A stretch of DNA of 29,811 bases from an uncultured Blautia sp. GTDB lineage: Bacteria > Bacillota > Clostridia > Lachnospirales > Lachnospiraceae. The stretch lies in NCBI GenBank assembly GCA_934358405.1, contig CAKRKL010000009.1, positions 1 through 29,811 on the forward strand, in the 5' to 3' direction. Shown here piece after piece: positions 1 through 7,339 of the stretch; position 1 is the first letter of the stretch, and each line of letters opens with the position of its first letter. The notes below the pieces were generated by a model, which saw only the letters and a list, made by a program, of their open reading frames with translations, ran no database searches and had not been told where the DNA came from. Made by a program: the position numbers and the translations under genes.

Positions 1-20
1 GCCAATTCCGCCACTCCTGC
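1..20 (-). tRNA. tRNA-Leu, 5' end only (cut by window edge)
   Basis: Read on the minus strand, the first 20 bases give GCAGGAGTGGCGGAATTGGC. This matches the start of Gram-positive leucine tRNAs: acceptor 5' strand, then TGGCGGAATTGGC leading into the D-loop. The remainder lies outside the window, so the anticodon cannot be read. A near-consensus promoter sits directly upstream at 61-89, as expected for a stable RNA gene. Confidence 0.75.
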
Positions 21-60
21 ATTTCTTATGTTTCAATCGCTTTCTCGCGACTGCTTGATT

Positions 61-89
61 ATAATACAACACATTCACTTAAATGTCAA
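61..89 (-). promoter_or_regulatory. sigma-A-type promoter of the tRNA-Leu gene
   Basis: On the minus strand a perfect TTGACA -35 box (84-89) is separated by 17 bases from TATTAT (61-66). A second AT-rich box, TATAAT, overlaps it one turn-quarter downstream (58-63). Transcription would start near position 50, about 30 bases before the tRNA 5' end. The flanking 95-130 is strongly A/T-rich and could act as an UP element. Confidence 0.75.
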
Positions 90-177
90 CACTAATTTTC
101 AAAAAAATTTAAAAAATTTTGAATTTATATTGTTAGTCCATTTTGGTCTTTTTAAGGTGTCAGATGAAACTGCAATT

Positions 178-183
178 TATAAT
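178..183 (+). promoter_or_regulatory. possible -10 box for the XRE regulator
   Basis: A TATAAT hexamer lies about 60 bases upstream of the XRE gene. No convincing -35 box is visible at the correct distance; the nearest candidate, GTGTCA at 157-162, gives only a 15-base spacer. Treat as tentative. Confidence 0.3.
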
Positions 184-242
184 AAGAAGGATGGCCATAT
201 ACAGACGGCCAGGTCTATACTTTTACACCAGAGAAATGAAAT

Positions 243-482
243 ATGACGTACAAAAGAATCAGAGAGCTTCGGGAGGATCATGATCTGACGCAGACATATA
301 TGGCACACTATCTGAATGTGAATCAGCGCACTTACTCGCGATATGAAAGAGGGGAACGGAGCGTTCCTCTTGAACAATTATGCCGGATTGCTGACTTCTA
401 CAAGGTAAGTGTGGATTATCTGCTTGGACGTACTGATATAAAGCGTCCTTATCCTGCATCCCGGCCCTCCAGGAAAACGTGA
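243..482 (+). CDS. small XRE-family helix-turn-helix regulator
   Basis: This 79-residue protein is essentially a single HTH_3/Cro-CI domain. RIRELREDHDLTQ forms helix 1 and the start of helix 2, followed by YMAHYLNVNQRTYSRYERG for the recognition helix and VPLEQLCRIADFYKVSVDYLLGR for the last helices (about residues 4-63). The last 16 residues are basic and Pro/Ser-rich. No effector or protease domain is present. It is the only plus-strand gene in the first 11 kb, has a weak ribosome site (AGAGAAATGAA) and ends just before a bidirectional terminator. DNA binding is well supported by the family; its target is unknown. It lies between a tRNA and housekeeping genes, without integrase or phage genes nearby. 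Confidence 0.85.
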   Translation: MTYKRIRELREDHDLTQTYMAHYLNVNQRTYSRYERGERSVPLEQLCRIADFYKVSVDYLLGRTDIKRPYPASRPSRKT

Positions 483-530
483 GACTCAGAGAAGCAGAAA
501 CAGCGTCAAGGCTCGCGTCCTGCAAAACAC

Positions 531-565
531 AAAGAGACATCTTCTTTCAAAGGAGATGTCTCTTT
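531..565. terminator. bidirectional rho-independent terminator
   Basis: A 12-base perfect inverted repeat (531-542 with 554-565, AAAGAGACATCT/AGATGTCTCTTT), with further pairing across the loop, lies between the convergent ends of the XRE gene and the signal-peptidase-II-like gene. T-rich runs follow on both strands (TTTATGTTT on plus, TTTGTGTTTTG on minus), so it can stop transcription in both directions. Confidence 0.8.
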
Positions 566-569
566 ATGT

Positions 570-1052
570 TTATATGTTTTCTTTTTTTCTCTTTTTGTCA
601 GGAAGCAGGTTAGATACCGCCCACAGCGCAGTACCGGCGGCGATGCAAAAATCCGAAAGGTTAAATACCATCCTGCGCATATCCTTGTTCTTTACATTAA
701 AACTGATATAATCTGTAACATAGCCCTTATTTCTGCGGTCCATGTAATTCGACATACCGCCTCCAAGAACCATAGCAAGTCCCATTCTTCCAAGCCTGCG
801 GCCATGAATAAGCTCATGCCAGTATTCCCCCAGCACACAGCCAAGACCTGCTAAGGAAAGCTCACGACAGCTTTCCTCATCAAGCTTTATTTTTCCAAAC
901 ACCATGTTCTTGTTGTGACAGTTTCGAAGGATCACTCTGCCTCCAAGTACTTCCTCGCGGCTTCCCTGAAGCCTGGTACTGTCTACATGCTCCTTAATTT
1001 TGTGATCCAGCAGAAAAATTCCTCCTGCAATACTCAGTGAAAGCATACTCAC
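570..1052 (-). CDS. divergent signal peptidase II (LspA)-like protein
   Basis: The protein has 160 residues and the motif skeleton of lipoprotein signal peptidase: LLDHKIK (residues 14-20, the usual D near the end of the first membrane segment), HNKNMVFG (about 46-53, matching HNxGxAFG), NYMDRRNKGYVTDYI (102-116) and VFNLSD (129-134). In E. coli LspA the catalytic pair is the Asp of VVD and the Asp of NLAD; here these are D114 and D134. N102, D105 and D114 keep the E. coli spacing. The second and third membrane segments are unusually polar (charged and Cys residues around 54-90), so membrane topology is in doubt. It overlaps the upstream zinc-ribbon gene by 4 bases, implying translational coupling. 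It could be a working diverged LspA or a specialised paralog; whether a canonical lspA exists elsewhere cannot be seen. Confidence 0.7.
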   Translation of the reverse strand: MSMLSLSIAGGIFLLDHKIKEHVDSTRLQGSREEVLGGRVILRNCHNKNMVFGKIKLDEESCRELSLAGLGCVLGEYWHELIHGRRLGRMGLAMVLGGGMSNYMDRRNKGYVTDYISFNVKNKDMRRMVFNLSDFCIAAGTALWAVSNLLPDKKRKKENI

Positions 1053-1624
1053 TTCTCCTCGGCATCTTCCATTTTTTCATCACAGGTCTCAGAAGCTTCT
1101 GCTTCTTCTTTGGCAGAAGCATTTTCAGGTTCTGTCTCGCTCTCTTCTACTGTCTCTATGTGTTCGTCTGATGCTTCTTCTGGCATCCCTTCCTCCGCTT
1201 CTACCGGCTCCTCTGTCCTGGAATCTACAACCTCTCCCTCTGTTGCTTCAGGCTCAGGGTTCGGACATGGAGAACCACAAAGGGAACAAAATGCTGCACT
1301 TCTGTCAATAGACTTGCCACATGCAGGACAGATTTTCTGCCCCTTTAAATCAGCTGCCGCATCCTTATATCCTGCAATAATCTGCAAATGCTGCTGAATT
1401 TCTTCGCAGAATCCCTTCAGTCCATCTTCTACCTCTGTACCATCCTTGTATTTCTCAAAGATTACGTTTCCAATATCAGCCTTCAGCTTCTGCACCATCT
1501 GCTCTTCACTGGCAATTTTACTTTTGATCTTCTGTGTCTCATAGATCTGACTTGCTTTTTTACTGAAGTCCTTCGTTGTTCTTGTTATCGTGTCACTTAA
1601 TTCATCAAAAAAATCACGTGCCAT
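1049..1624 (-). CDS. zinc-ribbon protein with coiled coil and acidic tail
   Basis: The start chosen is the ATG at 1624, because AAAGGAGA lies 7 bases upstream; an in-frame start 20 codons earlier lacks such a site. The 191-residue product has an N-terminal helical/coiled-coil part (about 1-85, rich in K/E/Q, beginning MARDFFDEL), then a four-cysteine zinc ribbon (CPACGKSIDRSAAFCSLCG, about 100-120), and an acidic Glu-rich tail of about 75 residues. No signal peptide or membrane segment is present, so it is probably cytosolic. Zinc-ribbon proteins of this shape are common in Firmicutes and mostly uncharacterised. It lies between clpX and the LspA-like gene and overlaps the latter by 4 bases. 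No biochemical role is assigned. Confidence 0.75.
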   Translation of the reverse strand: MARDFFDELSDTITRTTKDFSKKASQIYETQKIKSKIASEEQMVQKLKADIGNVIFEKYKDGTEVEDGLKGFCEEIQQHLQIIAGYKDAAADLKGQKICPACGKSIDRSAAFCSLCGSPCPNPEPEATEGEVVDSRTEEPVEAEEGMPEEASDEHIETVEESETEPENASAKEEAEASETCDEKMEDAEEK

Positions 1625-1631
1625 TTTGCCA

Positions 1632-1639
1632 TCTCCTTT
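1632..1639 (-). promoter_or_regulatory. ribosome binding site fixing the zinc-ribbon start
   Basis: AAAGGAGA on the minus strand, 7 bases before the ATG at 1624. It decides for this start over the longer in-frame reading. Confidence 0.8.
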
Positions 1640-1698
1640 ATTTATAAAAAGTGTTGACCACATGTTACCTGTGCAGGCAGCCAAAATTAGCTGCGGAT

Positions 1699-3132
1699 TT
1701 ACTGTACTGAGAGAAGCGGGATTTCCTGACCTCGGAGCAGGATTCTCGGTCCTCCGGTACCTTCAATATATTCTCTTGTAATAATCACCTGTCCAATGCT
1801 GTCATCCTTTGGAATCTCATACATGATATCCAGCATATACTCTTCCAGGATAGCGCGCAGTCCTCTGGCACCTGTATGCTTCTCCAGAGCTTTAGCTGCA
1901 ATAGCATGAAGGGCTTCTTCTTCATAATCCAGCTTTACCTCATCTAATGCAAGAAGCTTCTGATACTGCTTCAGAATCGCATTCTTAGGCTCCTTAAGAA
2001 TCTGTACCAGCATATCCTCATTCAGTCCGTTCAGAGTATAGATAATCGGAAGACGTCCGATAAACTCAGGAATCATGCCAAACGCACGAATATCATCTAC
2101 AGTTACCTTCTCCAGAATATGAGGATCGTTGTCATATTTATCCTTAAGATCTGCATAAAAACCGATGGATGCCTGCTTATTCAGTCTCTCCTTAATGATA
2201 TTCTCCAGATCCGGGAAAGCGCCTCCGCAAATAAACAGAATATTCTTCGTGTTCACAGTGACCATAGGAACCATCGCATTCTTGCTGTTGGCACCTACCG
2301 GAACCTCCACCTCGCTTCCCTCAAGGAGCTTCAAAAGTCCCTGCTGTACAGCCTCACCGCTTACATCTCGCTGATTGGTATTTTTCTTCTTGGCAAGCTT
2401 ATCAATCTCATCAATAAAGATAATGCCATGTTCCGCTTTTTCTACATCATTGTCTGCCGCTGCGAGAAGCTTGGAAACCACACTCTCAATATCGTCACCG
2501 ATATAGCCAGCCTCTGTAAGCGAAGTGGCATCTGCAATAGCAAGCGGCACATCCAGAAGTCTGGCGAGAGTTTTCACCAGATAGGTTTTACCGCTGCCTG
2601 TAGGTCCGATCATAAGCATGTTAGACTTCTCGATCTCAATTTCATCCATAGTATCTGTAGCAACACGTTTATAATGGTTATAAACAGCAACAGACATTAC
2701 CTTCTTGGCGCGCTCCTGTCCGATTACATATTCATCAAGGCTTGCCTTGATCTTGTGAGGTGCCGGAATCTTCTTAAGGTCAATGGCTGGCTTGGCAGCC
2801 TCCTTTTTCTTCTTTATTTTCTTCGGACGGGGAATGGCATCCTGAAGGCTTCCCAGATTGATCATGCTTACATTCGGCATATTCAGAAGATCATTCAGGT
2901 TCAGTCCATTATTCATCTGCTGGGTCATAGTGTCAAAGCTCTTCTGCATACAATCGTTGCAGATATGTATATTATTAGGCAGTTCGATCATCTTGCCAGC
3001 CTGGCTCTCCGGTCGATGACAGAGAAAGCAGAATTTCTCATATTCGCTGTCATCCTGATCAGTGCCATCAGCTGCCTCTGTTATATCTCCATCGATAATC
3101 TCATCTTTTTCATCGTCAAAATGATCTGTCAT
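1699..3132 (-). CDS. clpX: ClpX-type AAA+ unfoldase, divergent (no RKH loop)
   Basis: A 477-residue ClpX homolog; the usual length is about 420. Starting from the ATG at 3132, preceded by AGGAAAGGAA, it has an acidic N-terminal extension (1-30), a C4 zinc-binding domain (C35, C38, C58, C61), a long Lys-rich linker, Walker A GPTGSGKT (176-183), the pore loop GYIG (209-212), Walker B IIFIDE (237-242), the ClpP-docking IGF tripeptide (323-325) and sensor II GARGLR. It should therefore unfold substrates and dock on ClpP. The RKH loop that in E. coli ClpX contacts ssrA tags is absent: residues 280-289 read GANSKNAMVP. No tig or clpP gene is adjacent, so this may be a second ClpX or a lineage-specific form. 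Confidence 0.9.
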   Translation of the reverse strand: MTDHFDDEKDEIIDGDITEAADGTDQDDSEYEKFCFLCHRPESQAGKMIELPNNIHICNDCMQKSFDTMTQQMNNGLNLNDLLNMPNVSMINLGSLQDAIPRPKKIKKKKEAAKPAIDLKKIPAPHKIKASLDEYVIGQERAKKVMSVAVYNHYKRVATDTMDEIEIEKSNMLMIGPTGSGKTYLVKTLARLLDVPLAIADATSLTEAGYIGDDIESVVSKLLAAADNDVEKAEHGIIFIDEIDKLAKKKNTNQRDVSGEAVQQGLLKLLEGSEVEVPVGANSKNAMVPMVTVNTKNILFICGGAFPDLENIIKERLNKQASIGFYADLKDKYDNDPHILEKVTVDDIRAFGMIPEFIGRLPIIYTLNGLNEDMLVQILKEPKNAILKQYQKLLALDEVKLDYEEEALHAIAAKALEKHTGARGLRAILEEYMLDIMYEIPKDDSIGQVIITREYIEGTGGPRILLRGQEIPLLSVQ

Positions 3133-3137
3133 AATTA

Positions 3138-3147
3138 TTCCTTTCCT
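3138..3147 (-). promoter_or_regulatory. ribosome binding site fixing the clpX start
   Basis: AGGAAAGGAA on the minus strand, 5 bases upstream of the ATG at 3132. It argues against an in-frame start 15 codons further upstream. Confidence 0.75.
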
Positions 3148-3194
3148 GTTGCTTATTCTTACTTTTATTTCAAACACGCTTTAGTATCGTTTTT

Positions 3195-3223
3195 ATTGTA
3201 GCATATTTTTATCGGTTTTAGAA
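3195..3223 (-). promoter_or_regulatory. possible extended -10 promoter of clpX
   Basis: On the minus strand TGCTACAAT gives an extended -10 element (TACAAT at 3195-3200 preceded by TGC). The -35 region at 17 bases (3218-3223, TTCTAA) is weak, which is typical of extended -10 promoters. The predicted leader is about 55 bases. Confidence 0.45.
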
Positions 3224-3242
3224 ATTAACTTTTTATAAACAA

Positions 3243-3265
3243 AAGGAGAGCCAAAAGCTCCCCTT
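3243..3265 (-). terminator. terminator after the HtrA-type protease gene
   Basis: A 9-base stem with one mismatch (3243-3251 with 3257-3265) and a 5-base loop lies just after the protease stop codon. On the minus strand it is followed by a T-rich run (TTTGTTTATAAAAAG). It separates the protease gene from clpX. Confidence 0.7.
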
Positions 3266-3269
3266 ATCA

Positions 3270-4931
3270 TTACTGATTTCCATCCGGTCTTGCACCTAAT
3301 GTGACTGTAATTGTGGATTCAGCATATTCTCCGTCATTTAGCCGCGCTACCTCTACTTCAATTTCTTCTCCTGCTGTATAATACTGGAGCCTGTCATTAA
3401 TATCCGCCTTGCTAGAAACCTTCTGTCCATCCAGCTTGGTGATAATATCACTCTTCTGGATTCCTGCATTGTCTGCCGCACCGCCGGAAACAACAGCCAT
3501 TACAAATGCGCCCGCCGGCATATTGTACATCTGAATCGCTTCTCTGGAAAGATCAGCAAACTTTATGCCCAGATAGCCTGCCTTTGACTGATCTGAGACC
3601 TTATCTCTTGTTTTACGGTTCATAAGCTCTTCCAGAATTGGCTGTGCTTTGGAAATCGGAATGGCATATCCGGTACCTTCCACACTGCTTGATGCTATTT
3701 TGGCACAGTTAATTCCAATCAGCTCGCCTTGCATATTCAGAAGAGCACCTCCGCTGTTTCCCGGATTAATAGCCGCATCTGTCTGTATCAGGTCTTCATA
3801 GGTATTGGAATCTGAATGTACAGTACGCTCTAATGCGCTTACCCAGCCTGAAGTCACAGTTTGTCCGTAACCAAGTGCATTTCCAATGGCAACAACCTGC
3901 TCCCCTACAACCAAATCGTCTGAGTTTCCAAGCTGTGCAATTTTAATCTGATTCATGGTTTCTTCCGGGATATCACTTTTATTTACTGCGATCACTGCCA
4001 GATCCGTGTCTTCATCAGTTCCTTTAATCTTTGCAGAAACAGCCCCGTCAATATTCAGATCACCATTGCTGGTCACATAATTCTCTGTTTCCTGCTCTGC
4101 ATTTACCACATCATCTCCAATAAAGCATACACTTAATGTAGTTGCACCCTCTACCACATGATTGTTAGTAGCAATAAGAAGCTCGTCATCGTTTTCTCCT
4201 ACAATGATTCCGGAACCGCTTCCTGTACTTGGATATTCCATTCCATAGCCGAAGAAGCTGCGGATCTCCTGCATACTGACAGAAGTGATTGCCACAACAG
4301 ATGGCATGGCTGCCTGTGCCACACCGGCTACAGGTCCTTTTTCATCTGCCACCTCTTTGGCACTTGTATCTTCCTCAATAGCCTGACTGTTTTCATCTGA
4401 TTCCGCTGATGCTACAAGTGTCTGAGCAGCGCCTACCGATGCAGCAGAATCTTTCTTAAAATACTTATCAGATACCACATTTACAGCCTGAAAAACCAGG
4501 CCTGCCACCAATCCGAAGACGACTGCCATAGTAATCGTATTTCCTGTTTTTTTTCCAAAAGAAGATGCTTTCTTTTCACGATGCTTCCTATGCTTTGTGC
4601 TCTCTTCTTCCGGCTGCTTCTGTTCATCCACCTGATAATGTGCATATTTAGGTACTTCATCAGCTTTATCAGCTTTATCAGAGGAAGGATCGGCACTGTT
4701 ATCAGAAGCCTCTTCCCTGTAATTGCGGGAAGCATAATAATTACCATTATCTGCGCCAGTCGAATCACTGCTTCTCGTATATTTGAAATGATAGGTTACA
4801 TTCTCATTAGTATCTTCTTCGGGGGCTGTCTGCGCATCAGACACAGCCTGTCCGGATACATCTGCATCTGACTGCCGGGACGCGTCATCCGTAGTCTCCG
4901 GATCCTGTCCCCACTTCCATTCATCACTCAT
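3270..4931 (-). CDS. htrA: HtrA/DegP-family membrane-anchored serine protease with PDZ domain
   Basis: The 553-residue protein has a long acidic, Ser/Asp-rich cytosolic N-terminus (1-110), a basic stretch, one membrane segment (about 131-150), an acidic extracellular linker, a trypsin-like S1C domain and a C-terminal PDZ domain (about 450-545). The catalytic triad is visible as H258 (TNNHVVEG), D310 (DTDLAV) and S393 (NPGNSGGALL). It should degrade or refold damaged exported proteins at the membrane-wall interface. About 20 residues around 275-300 are inserted between the His and Asp strands compared with DegP. The start has AAGGGAG upstream. It is monocistronic: it has its own terminator, and direct repeats in its upstream region hint at stress control by a response regulator (inference). 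The cytosolic N-terminus is longer than in Bacillus HtrA. Confidence 0.92.
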   Translation of the reverse strand: MSDEWKWGQDPETTDDASRQSDADVSGQAVSDAQTAPEEDTNENVTYHFKYTRSSDSTGADNGNYYASRNYREEASDNSADPSSDKADKADEVPKYAHYQVDEQKQPEEESTKHRKHREKKASSFGKKTGNTITMAVVFGLVAGLVFQAVNVVSDKYFKKDSAASVGAAQTLVASAESDENSQAIEEDTSAKEVADEKGPVAGVAQAAMPSVVAITSVSMQEIRSFFGYGMEYPSTGSGSGIIVGENDDELLIATNNHVVEGATTLSVCFIGDDVVNAEQETENYVTSNGDLNIDGAVSAKIKGTDEDTDLAVIAVNKSDIPEETMNQIKIAQLGNSDDLVVGEQVVAIGNALGYGQTVTSGWVSALERTVHSDSNTYEDLIQTDAAINPGNSGGALLNMQGELIGINCAKIASSSVEGTGYAIPISKAQPILEELMNRKTRDKVSDQSKAGYLGIKFADLSREAIQMYNMPAGAFVMAVVSGGAADNAGIQKSDIITKLDGQKVSSKADINDRLQYYTAGEEIEVEVARLNDGEYAESTITVTLGARPDGNQ

Positions 4932-4995
4932 GTTTTGCTCCCTTCTATGTTAAATCGTAACATTCTCCTATATTTATGGTATAAGTTTAGCAAGC

Positions 4996-5013
4996 AATTG
5001 TGTTGAAATTGTG
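4996..5013 (-). promoter_or_regulatory. direct-repeat candidate regulator site upstream of htrA
   Basis: The heptamer AATTGTG (plus-strand reading) occurs at 4996-5002 and again at 5007-5013, exactly 11 bases apart, about one helical turn. A possible -10 box (TATACC on minus, 4978-4983) puts the repeats over the -35 region. OmpR-family response regulators, including those that control HtrA proteases in Bacillus, bind repeats with this spacing. Functional assignment is inferred. Confidence 0.35.
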
Positions 5014-5050
5014 ATAGATTCTTTAAGAAAAGGTGACAGAAACAAACACT

Positions 5051-5980
5051 CTATTTTTCTTCTTTTCTATTCCAGTATTCATGATTCATTGTGCAAAAAA
5101 GAATCATTTTTTTCGGCAGTTTTCCGTATCTTTTTCCAAGGAAGTATCCTGCATATTTAAAGCCGCTCTGTGCAATTAAACCAGGAATCAGCCATATATG
5201 TCCTGTTTTTATCAAATAAACAAAGCTTTTCTTTACAAGGCGCAGTCCCTCTCCTTCTGAGGGAACACCCTCAAAGATTTCCGGATGCTCTGCCTGAGAA
5301 ACTCCAAGGTCAAAGTTACGATGAAACTGCTGACTGCAGGAATAATTATGGGAATGAATCACACAGGCATCTGCTGCATAAGCAATTCCAAAGCCTTTCT
5401 TGGCCATCATTCCGGCATAAATCATGTCCTCATTAAAGATTGCATGATCTGTAAAGCCACCTGTTTCTTCATAAATGTCCTTCTTATATGCAGCGCACAC
5501 ATTGGAACAGAAATAGGTTTTGATTCCATATCTGCCTGTGTCCTTTTCCCATTTCACAGAGGATTTTTCCGGATAGTTAAAGCTGCGGGTATATTTTTCC
5601 AGATAAGCACAATCCGGTCTTGCCAGCTGTCTGGCGTAAGCTGCACCAACCTTTGGATCTGCCAGCAGTGGATGAACCAGGTTTCTGATCAGATGCTCAT
5701 CAGCCGGAATTGCGTCCTGGGTCATAAATACCATAATTTCTGCATTTGAAAGCTTTGCCGCTGCCCGTCTGGTACCGCCATGATCAAAGTCTTCTTTTTT
5801 TAAATGGGTTACTTTTAACTTTGGGTAAAAATCCTCCCACTGAGGATTCCAGAAATTTTTTTCTGTGTTCATTACAATAATATTTTCTATGGGATAGCTT
5901 TGTCTGCAAAGTGCATCCAGAAGCTTTGCAAACTCCTCTCCCGGATGATATGCGGGAATCATCACATCTACTCTTTCCAT
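5051..5980 (-). CDS. GT2 glycosyltransferase, rhamnosyltransferase type
   Basis: A 309-residue GT-A enzyme of family GT2. The N-terminus MERVDVMIPAYHPG is the nucleotide-sugar-binding first strand. TQDA at residues 87-90 is the metal-site motif typical of the RfbF/RfbN-like rhamnosyltransferase group, in which the normal DxD becomes xQDA. SHNYS, near residue 217, is also typical of this subgroup. No membrane segment is evident; it would act at the inner face using dTDP-rhamnose or a similar donor (donor inferred). The start has AGGAG 8 bases upstream. It follows the LCP gene after a terminator, so it may depend on read-through. It is related to the enzyme at 16803-17774, suggesting duplicated steps in one rhamnan-type pathway. 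Confidence 0.85.
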   Translation of the reverse strand: MERVDVMIPAYHPGEEFAKLLDALCRQSYPIENIIVMNTEKNFWNPQWEDFYPKLKVTHLKKEDFDHGGTRRAAAKLSNAEIMVFMTQDAIPADEHLIRNLVHPLLADPKVGAAYARQLARPDCAYLEKYTRSFNYPEKSSVKWEKDTGRYGIKTYFCSNVCAAYKKDIYEETGGFTDHAIFNEDMIYAGMMAKKGFGIAYAADACVIHSHNYSCSQQFHRNFDLGVSQAEHPEIFEGVPSEGEGLRLVKKSFVYLIKTGHIWLIPGLIAQSGFKYAGYFLGKRYGKLPKKMILFCTMNHEYWNRKEEK

Positions 5981-6011
5981 TATTATTTCTCCTAACTATC
6001 AAGCTGAAAAA

Positions 6012-6039
6012 AGGGACCATTCCTTACCGAATAGTCCCT
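6012..6039 (-). terminator. terminator after the LCP gene
   Basis: An 11-base inverted repeat with one mismatch (6012-6022 with 6029-6039) and a 6-base loop is followed on the minus strand by six T residues (6007-6012 complement). It lies between the LCP gene and the downstream GT2 gene. Confidence 0.75.
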
Positions 6040-6084
6040 GGAACCGTTTAAACAATATCCGCTTCCGCCATCAAAGCTGCTGTC

Positions 6085-7335
6085 TTAATTATAATCGCTG
6101 TCATAATCATTATAATCATTACTGTAATCATCGCTATAGTCATTGCTGTAATCGTCACTATAGTCATTGCTGTAATCATTATAATCGTAATTTCCGCTTC
6201 CATCGCCCTGCCATACAATATCTGACGAAGTATCATCATCGCTGATATCCGGTGCCTGATCCACCAGCGTATCCTCGCCGCCTACAAGCTCAATGATCTT
6301 GGAGTTGGCATCAATAATGTTCTGGGATGGCTGATAATTCTCATCTGCACCATACAGGAACTTGTGCAGCTCCTTAACATTATCCTCCAGCGTATCTGCA
6401 ATTACCATGCTTGCATTCTTAACGTCAGCGAACTTATATTTCGTCGGAAAACCGGTAGTATCACATATACTATATCCCATCAGACTTGGAATCATATTCA
6501 GAAGCTCTGTCTTGGTTACAGATGTAGTGATCATAGGAAATACTTTATCCATGATGTCAAAAATAGTGGTAATTCCTGCCTTCTTTGCTTTGTCCACCAT
6601 AAGACCGATCACTCGTCTCTGACGTTCTGTACGTCCCATATCCATGCTGGATGTGTAGCGGATTCGGCAATAAGAAACCACCTGTACTCCATTTAAATGG
6701 TACTCACCAAGAGCTTCCTCTTCATTCTCCGGCTTTGGATCCGGACGTTCTACAGGAGTATAGCTCTTTCCGGTTTCCTCTGAAGTCTCAATACAGTAGT
6801 CATTCATGAAAACTATTTCTGCATATGAAAGAGGAATATCAAGGCCTCCCAATGCGTCTACTGCTTCTGCCATTGCACTGAAGTTTACGGTTACATAATC
6901 TGTAATATTCAGGTCCAGCATGGTATTTAACATGGAAATCGCCTGTTCCGGGCCTCCGTATGCATAAGCTGCATTTGCTTTGGTATAGATGTCATTTCCG
7001 ATATTCAGAAGGGTATCACGATATATGGACGCCAGCTTCACCTCTTTGGTATCATTATTAATGCTTGCAACAATAATGGTATCACTGTTCTGTGAATCCA
7101 GTGTCTCATTCTTGGAACGCTTATCGATTGCAAAAAGCGCATATGTGGTATAACCAGACATCTGCGGTGCAGTCACATTGGTAACAATCTTACTTTCATC
7201 CAGCTGGGGTGTCTCAATCTTATTCAGTCTGCTGTCAATCTGTCCATATACATACAGACCGCCAATAAACAGCAGAAGGCAAAGAATCTCAACAATAAAC
7301 AAAGCTGTCTTCTTTTTTCTACCAGGTCTCGCCAT
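6085..7335 (-). CDS. LytR-CpsA-Psr (LCP) family wall-polymer ligase
   Basis: The 416-residue protein begins with a basic cytosolic end (MARPGRKKK), a single membrane segment (about 12-32) and an extracellular LCP domain (about 70-320). Diagnostic parts are NSDTIIVASIN, the Arg in SIYRDT, NAAYAYGG, and RIRYTSSMDMGRTERQRRVI, which carries the conserved Arg residues that hold the polyprenyl pyrophosphate. LCP enzymes transfer undecaprenyl-linked glycopolymers onto peptidoglycan, so this is the likely attachment enzyme for the polysaccharide made by neighbouring genes. The start at 7335 is favoured by GAAAGGAAAG at 7340-7349; a TTG 18 bases upstream is possible. The last 35 residues are an unusual Asp/Tyr/Ser/Asn repeat. 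It follows the initiating sugar transferase gene by 14 bases, probably in one operon. Confidence 0.92.
   Translation of the reverse strand: MARPGRKKKTALFIVEILCLLLFIGGLYVYGQIDSRLNKIETPQLDESKIVTNVTAPQMSGYTTYALFAIDKRSKNETLDSQNSDTIIVASINNDTKEVKLASIYRDTLLNIGNDIYTKANAAYAYGGPEQAISMLNTMLDLNITDYVTVNFSAMAEAVDALGGLDIPLSYAEIVFMNDYCIETSEETGKSYTPVERPDPKPENEEEALGEYHLNGVQVVSYCRIRYTSSMDMGRTERQRRVIGLMVDKAKKAGITTIFDIMDKVFPMITTSVTKTELLNMIPSLMGYSICDTTGFPTKYKFADVKNASMVIADTLEDNVKELHKFLYGADENYQPSQNIIDANSKIIELVGGEDTLVDQAPDISDDDTSSDIVWQGDGSGNYDYNDYSNDYSDDYSNDYSDDYSNDYNDYDSDYN
6106..6177 (-). repeat. three in-frame 24-bp repeats in the LCP tail
   Basis: Three consecutive 24-base units encode DYSNDYSD, DYSNDYSD and DYSNDYND at the extracellular C-terminus of the LCP protein. 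The surrounding residues continue the same composition. Because the units are whole codons, copy-number change would alter tail length without a frameshift. Confidence 0.85.
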
Positions 7336-7339
7336 TTCT

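Noticed and set aside
28..246. A 72-codon open frame at the left edge
   Set aside because: It runs through the tRNA-Leu promoter and the leader of the XRE gene, lacks a ribosome site and has no domain-like sequence.
243..482. XRE regulator as part of a toxin-antitoxin pair or phage remnant
   Set aside because: No partner gene, integrase, phage gene or attachment repeat is visible around it; it is flanked by a tRNA and housekeeping genes. The tRNA-Leu points away from it, so no tRNA 3'-end attachment site is seen in the window.
1677..1694. GCAGC/GCTGC hairpin between clpX and the zinc-ribbon gene
   Set aside because: Five-base stem without a T-run; more likely chance.
2119..3201. A 360-codon open frame on the plus strand opposite clpX
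   Set aside because: It is the antisense of a well-conserved ClpX gene with all motifs; the translated product has no recognisable domain and no ribosome site.
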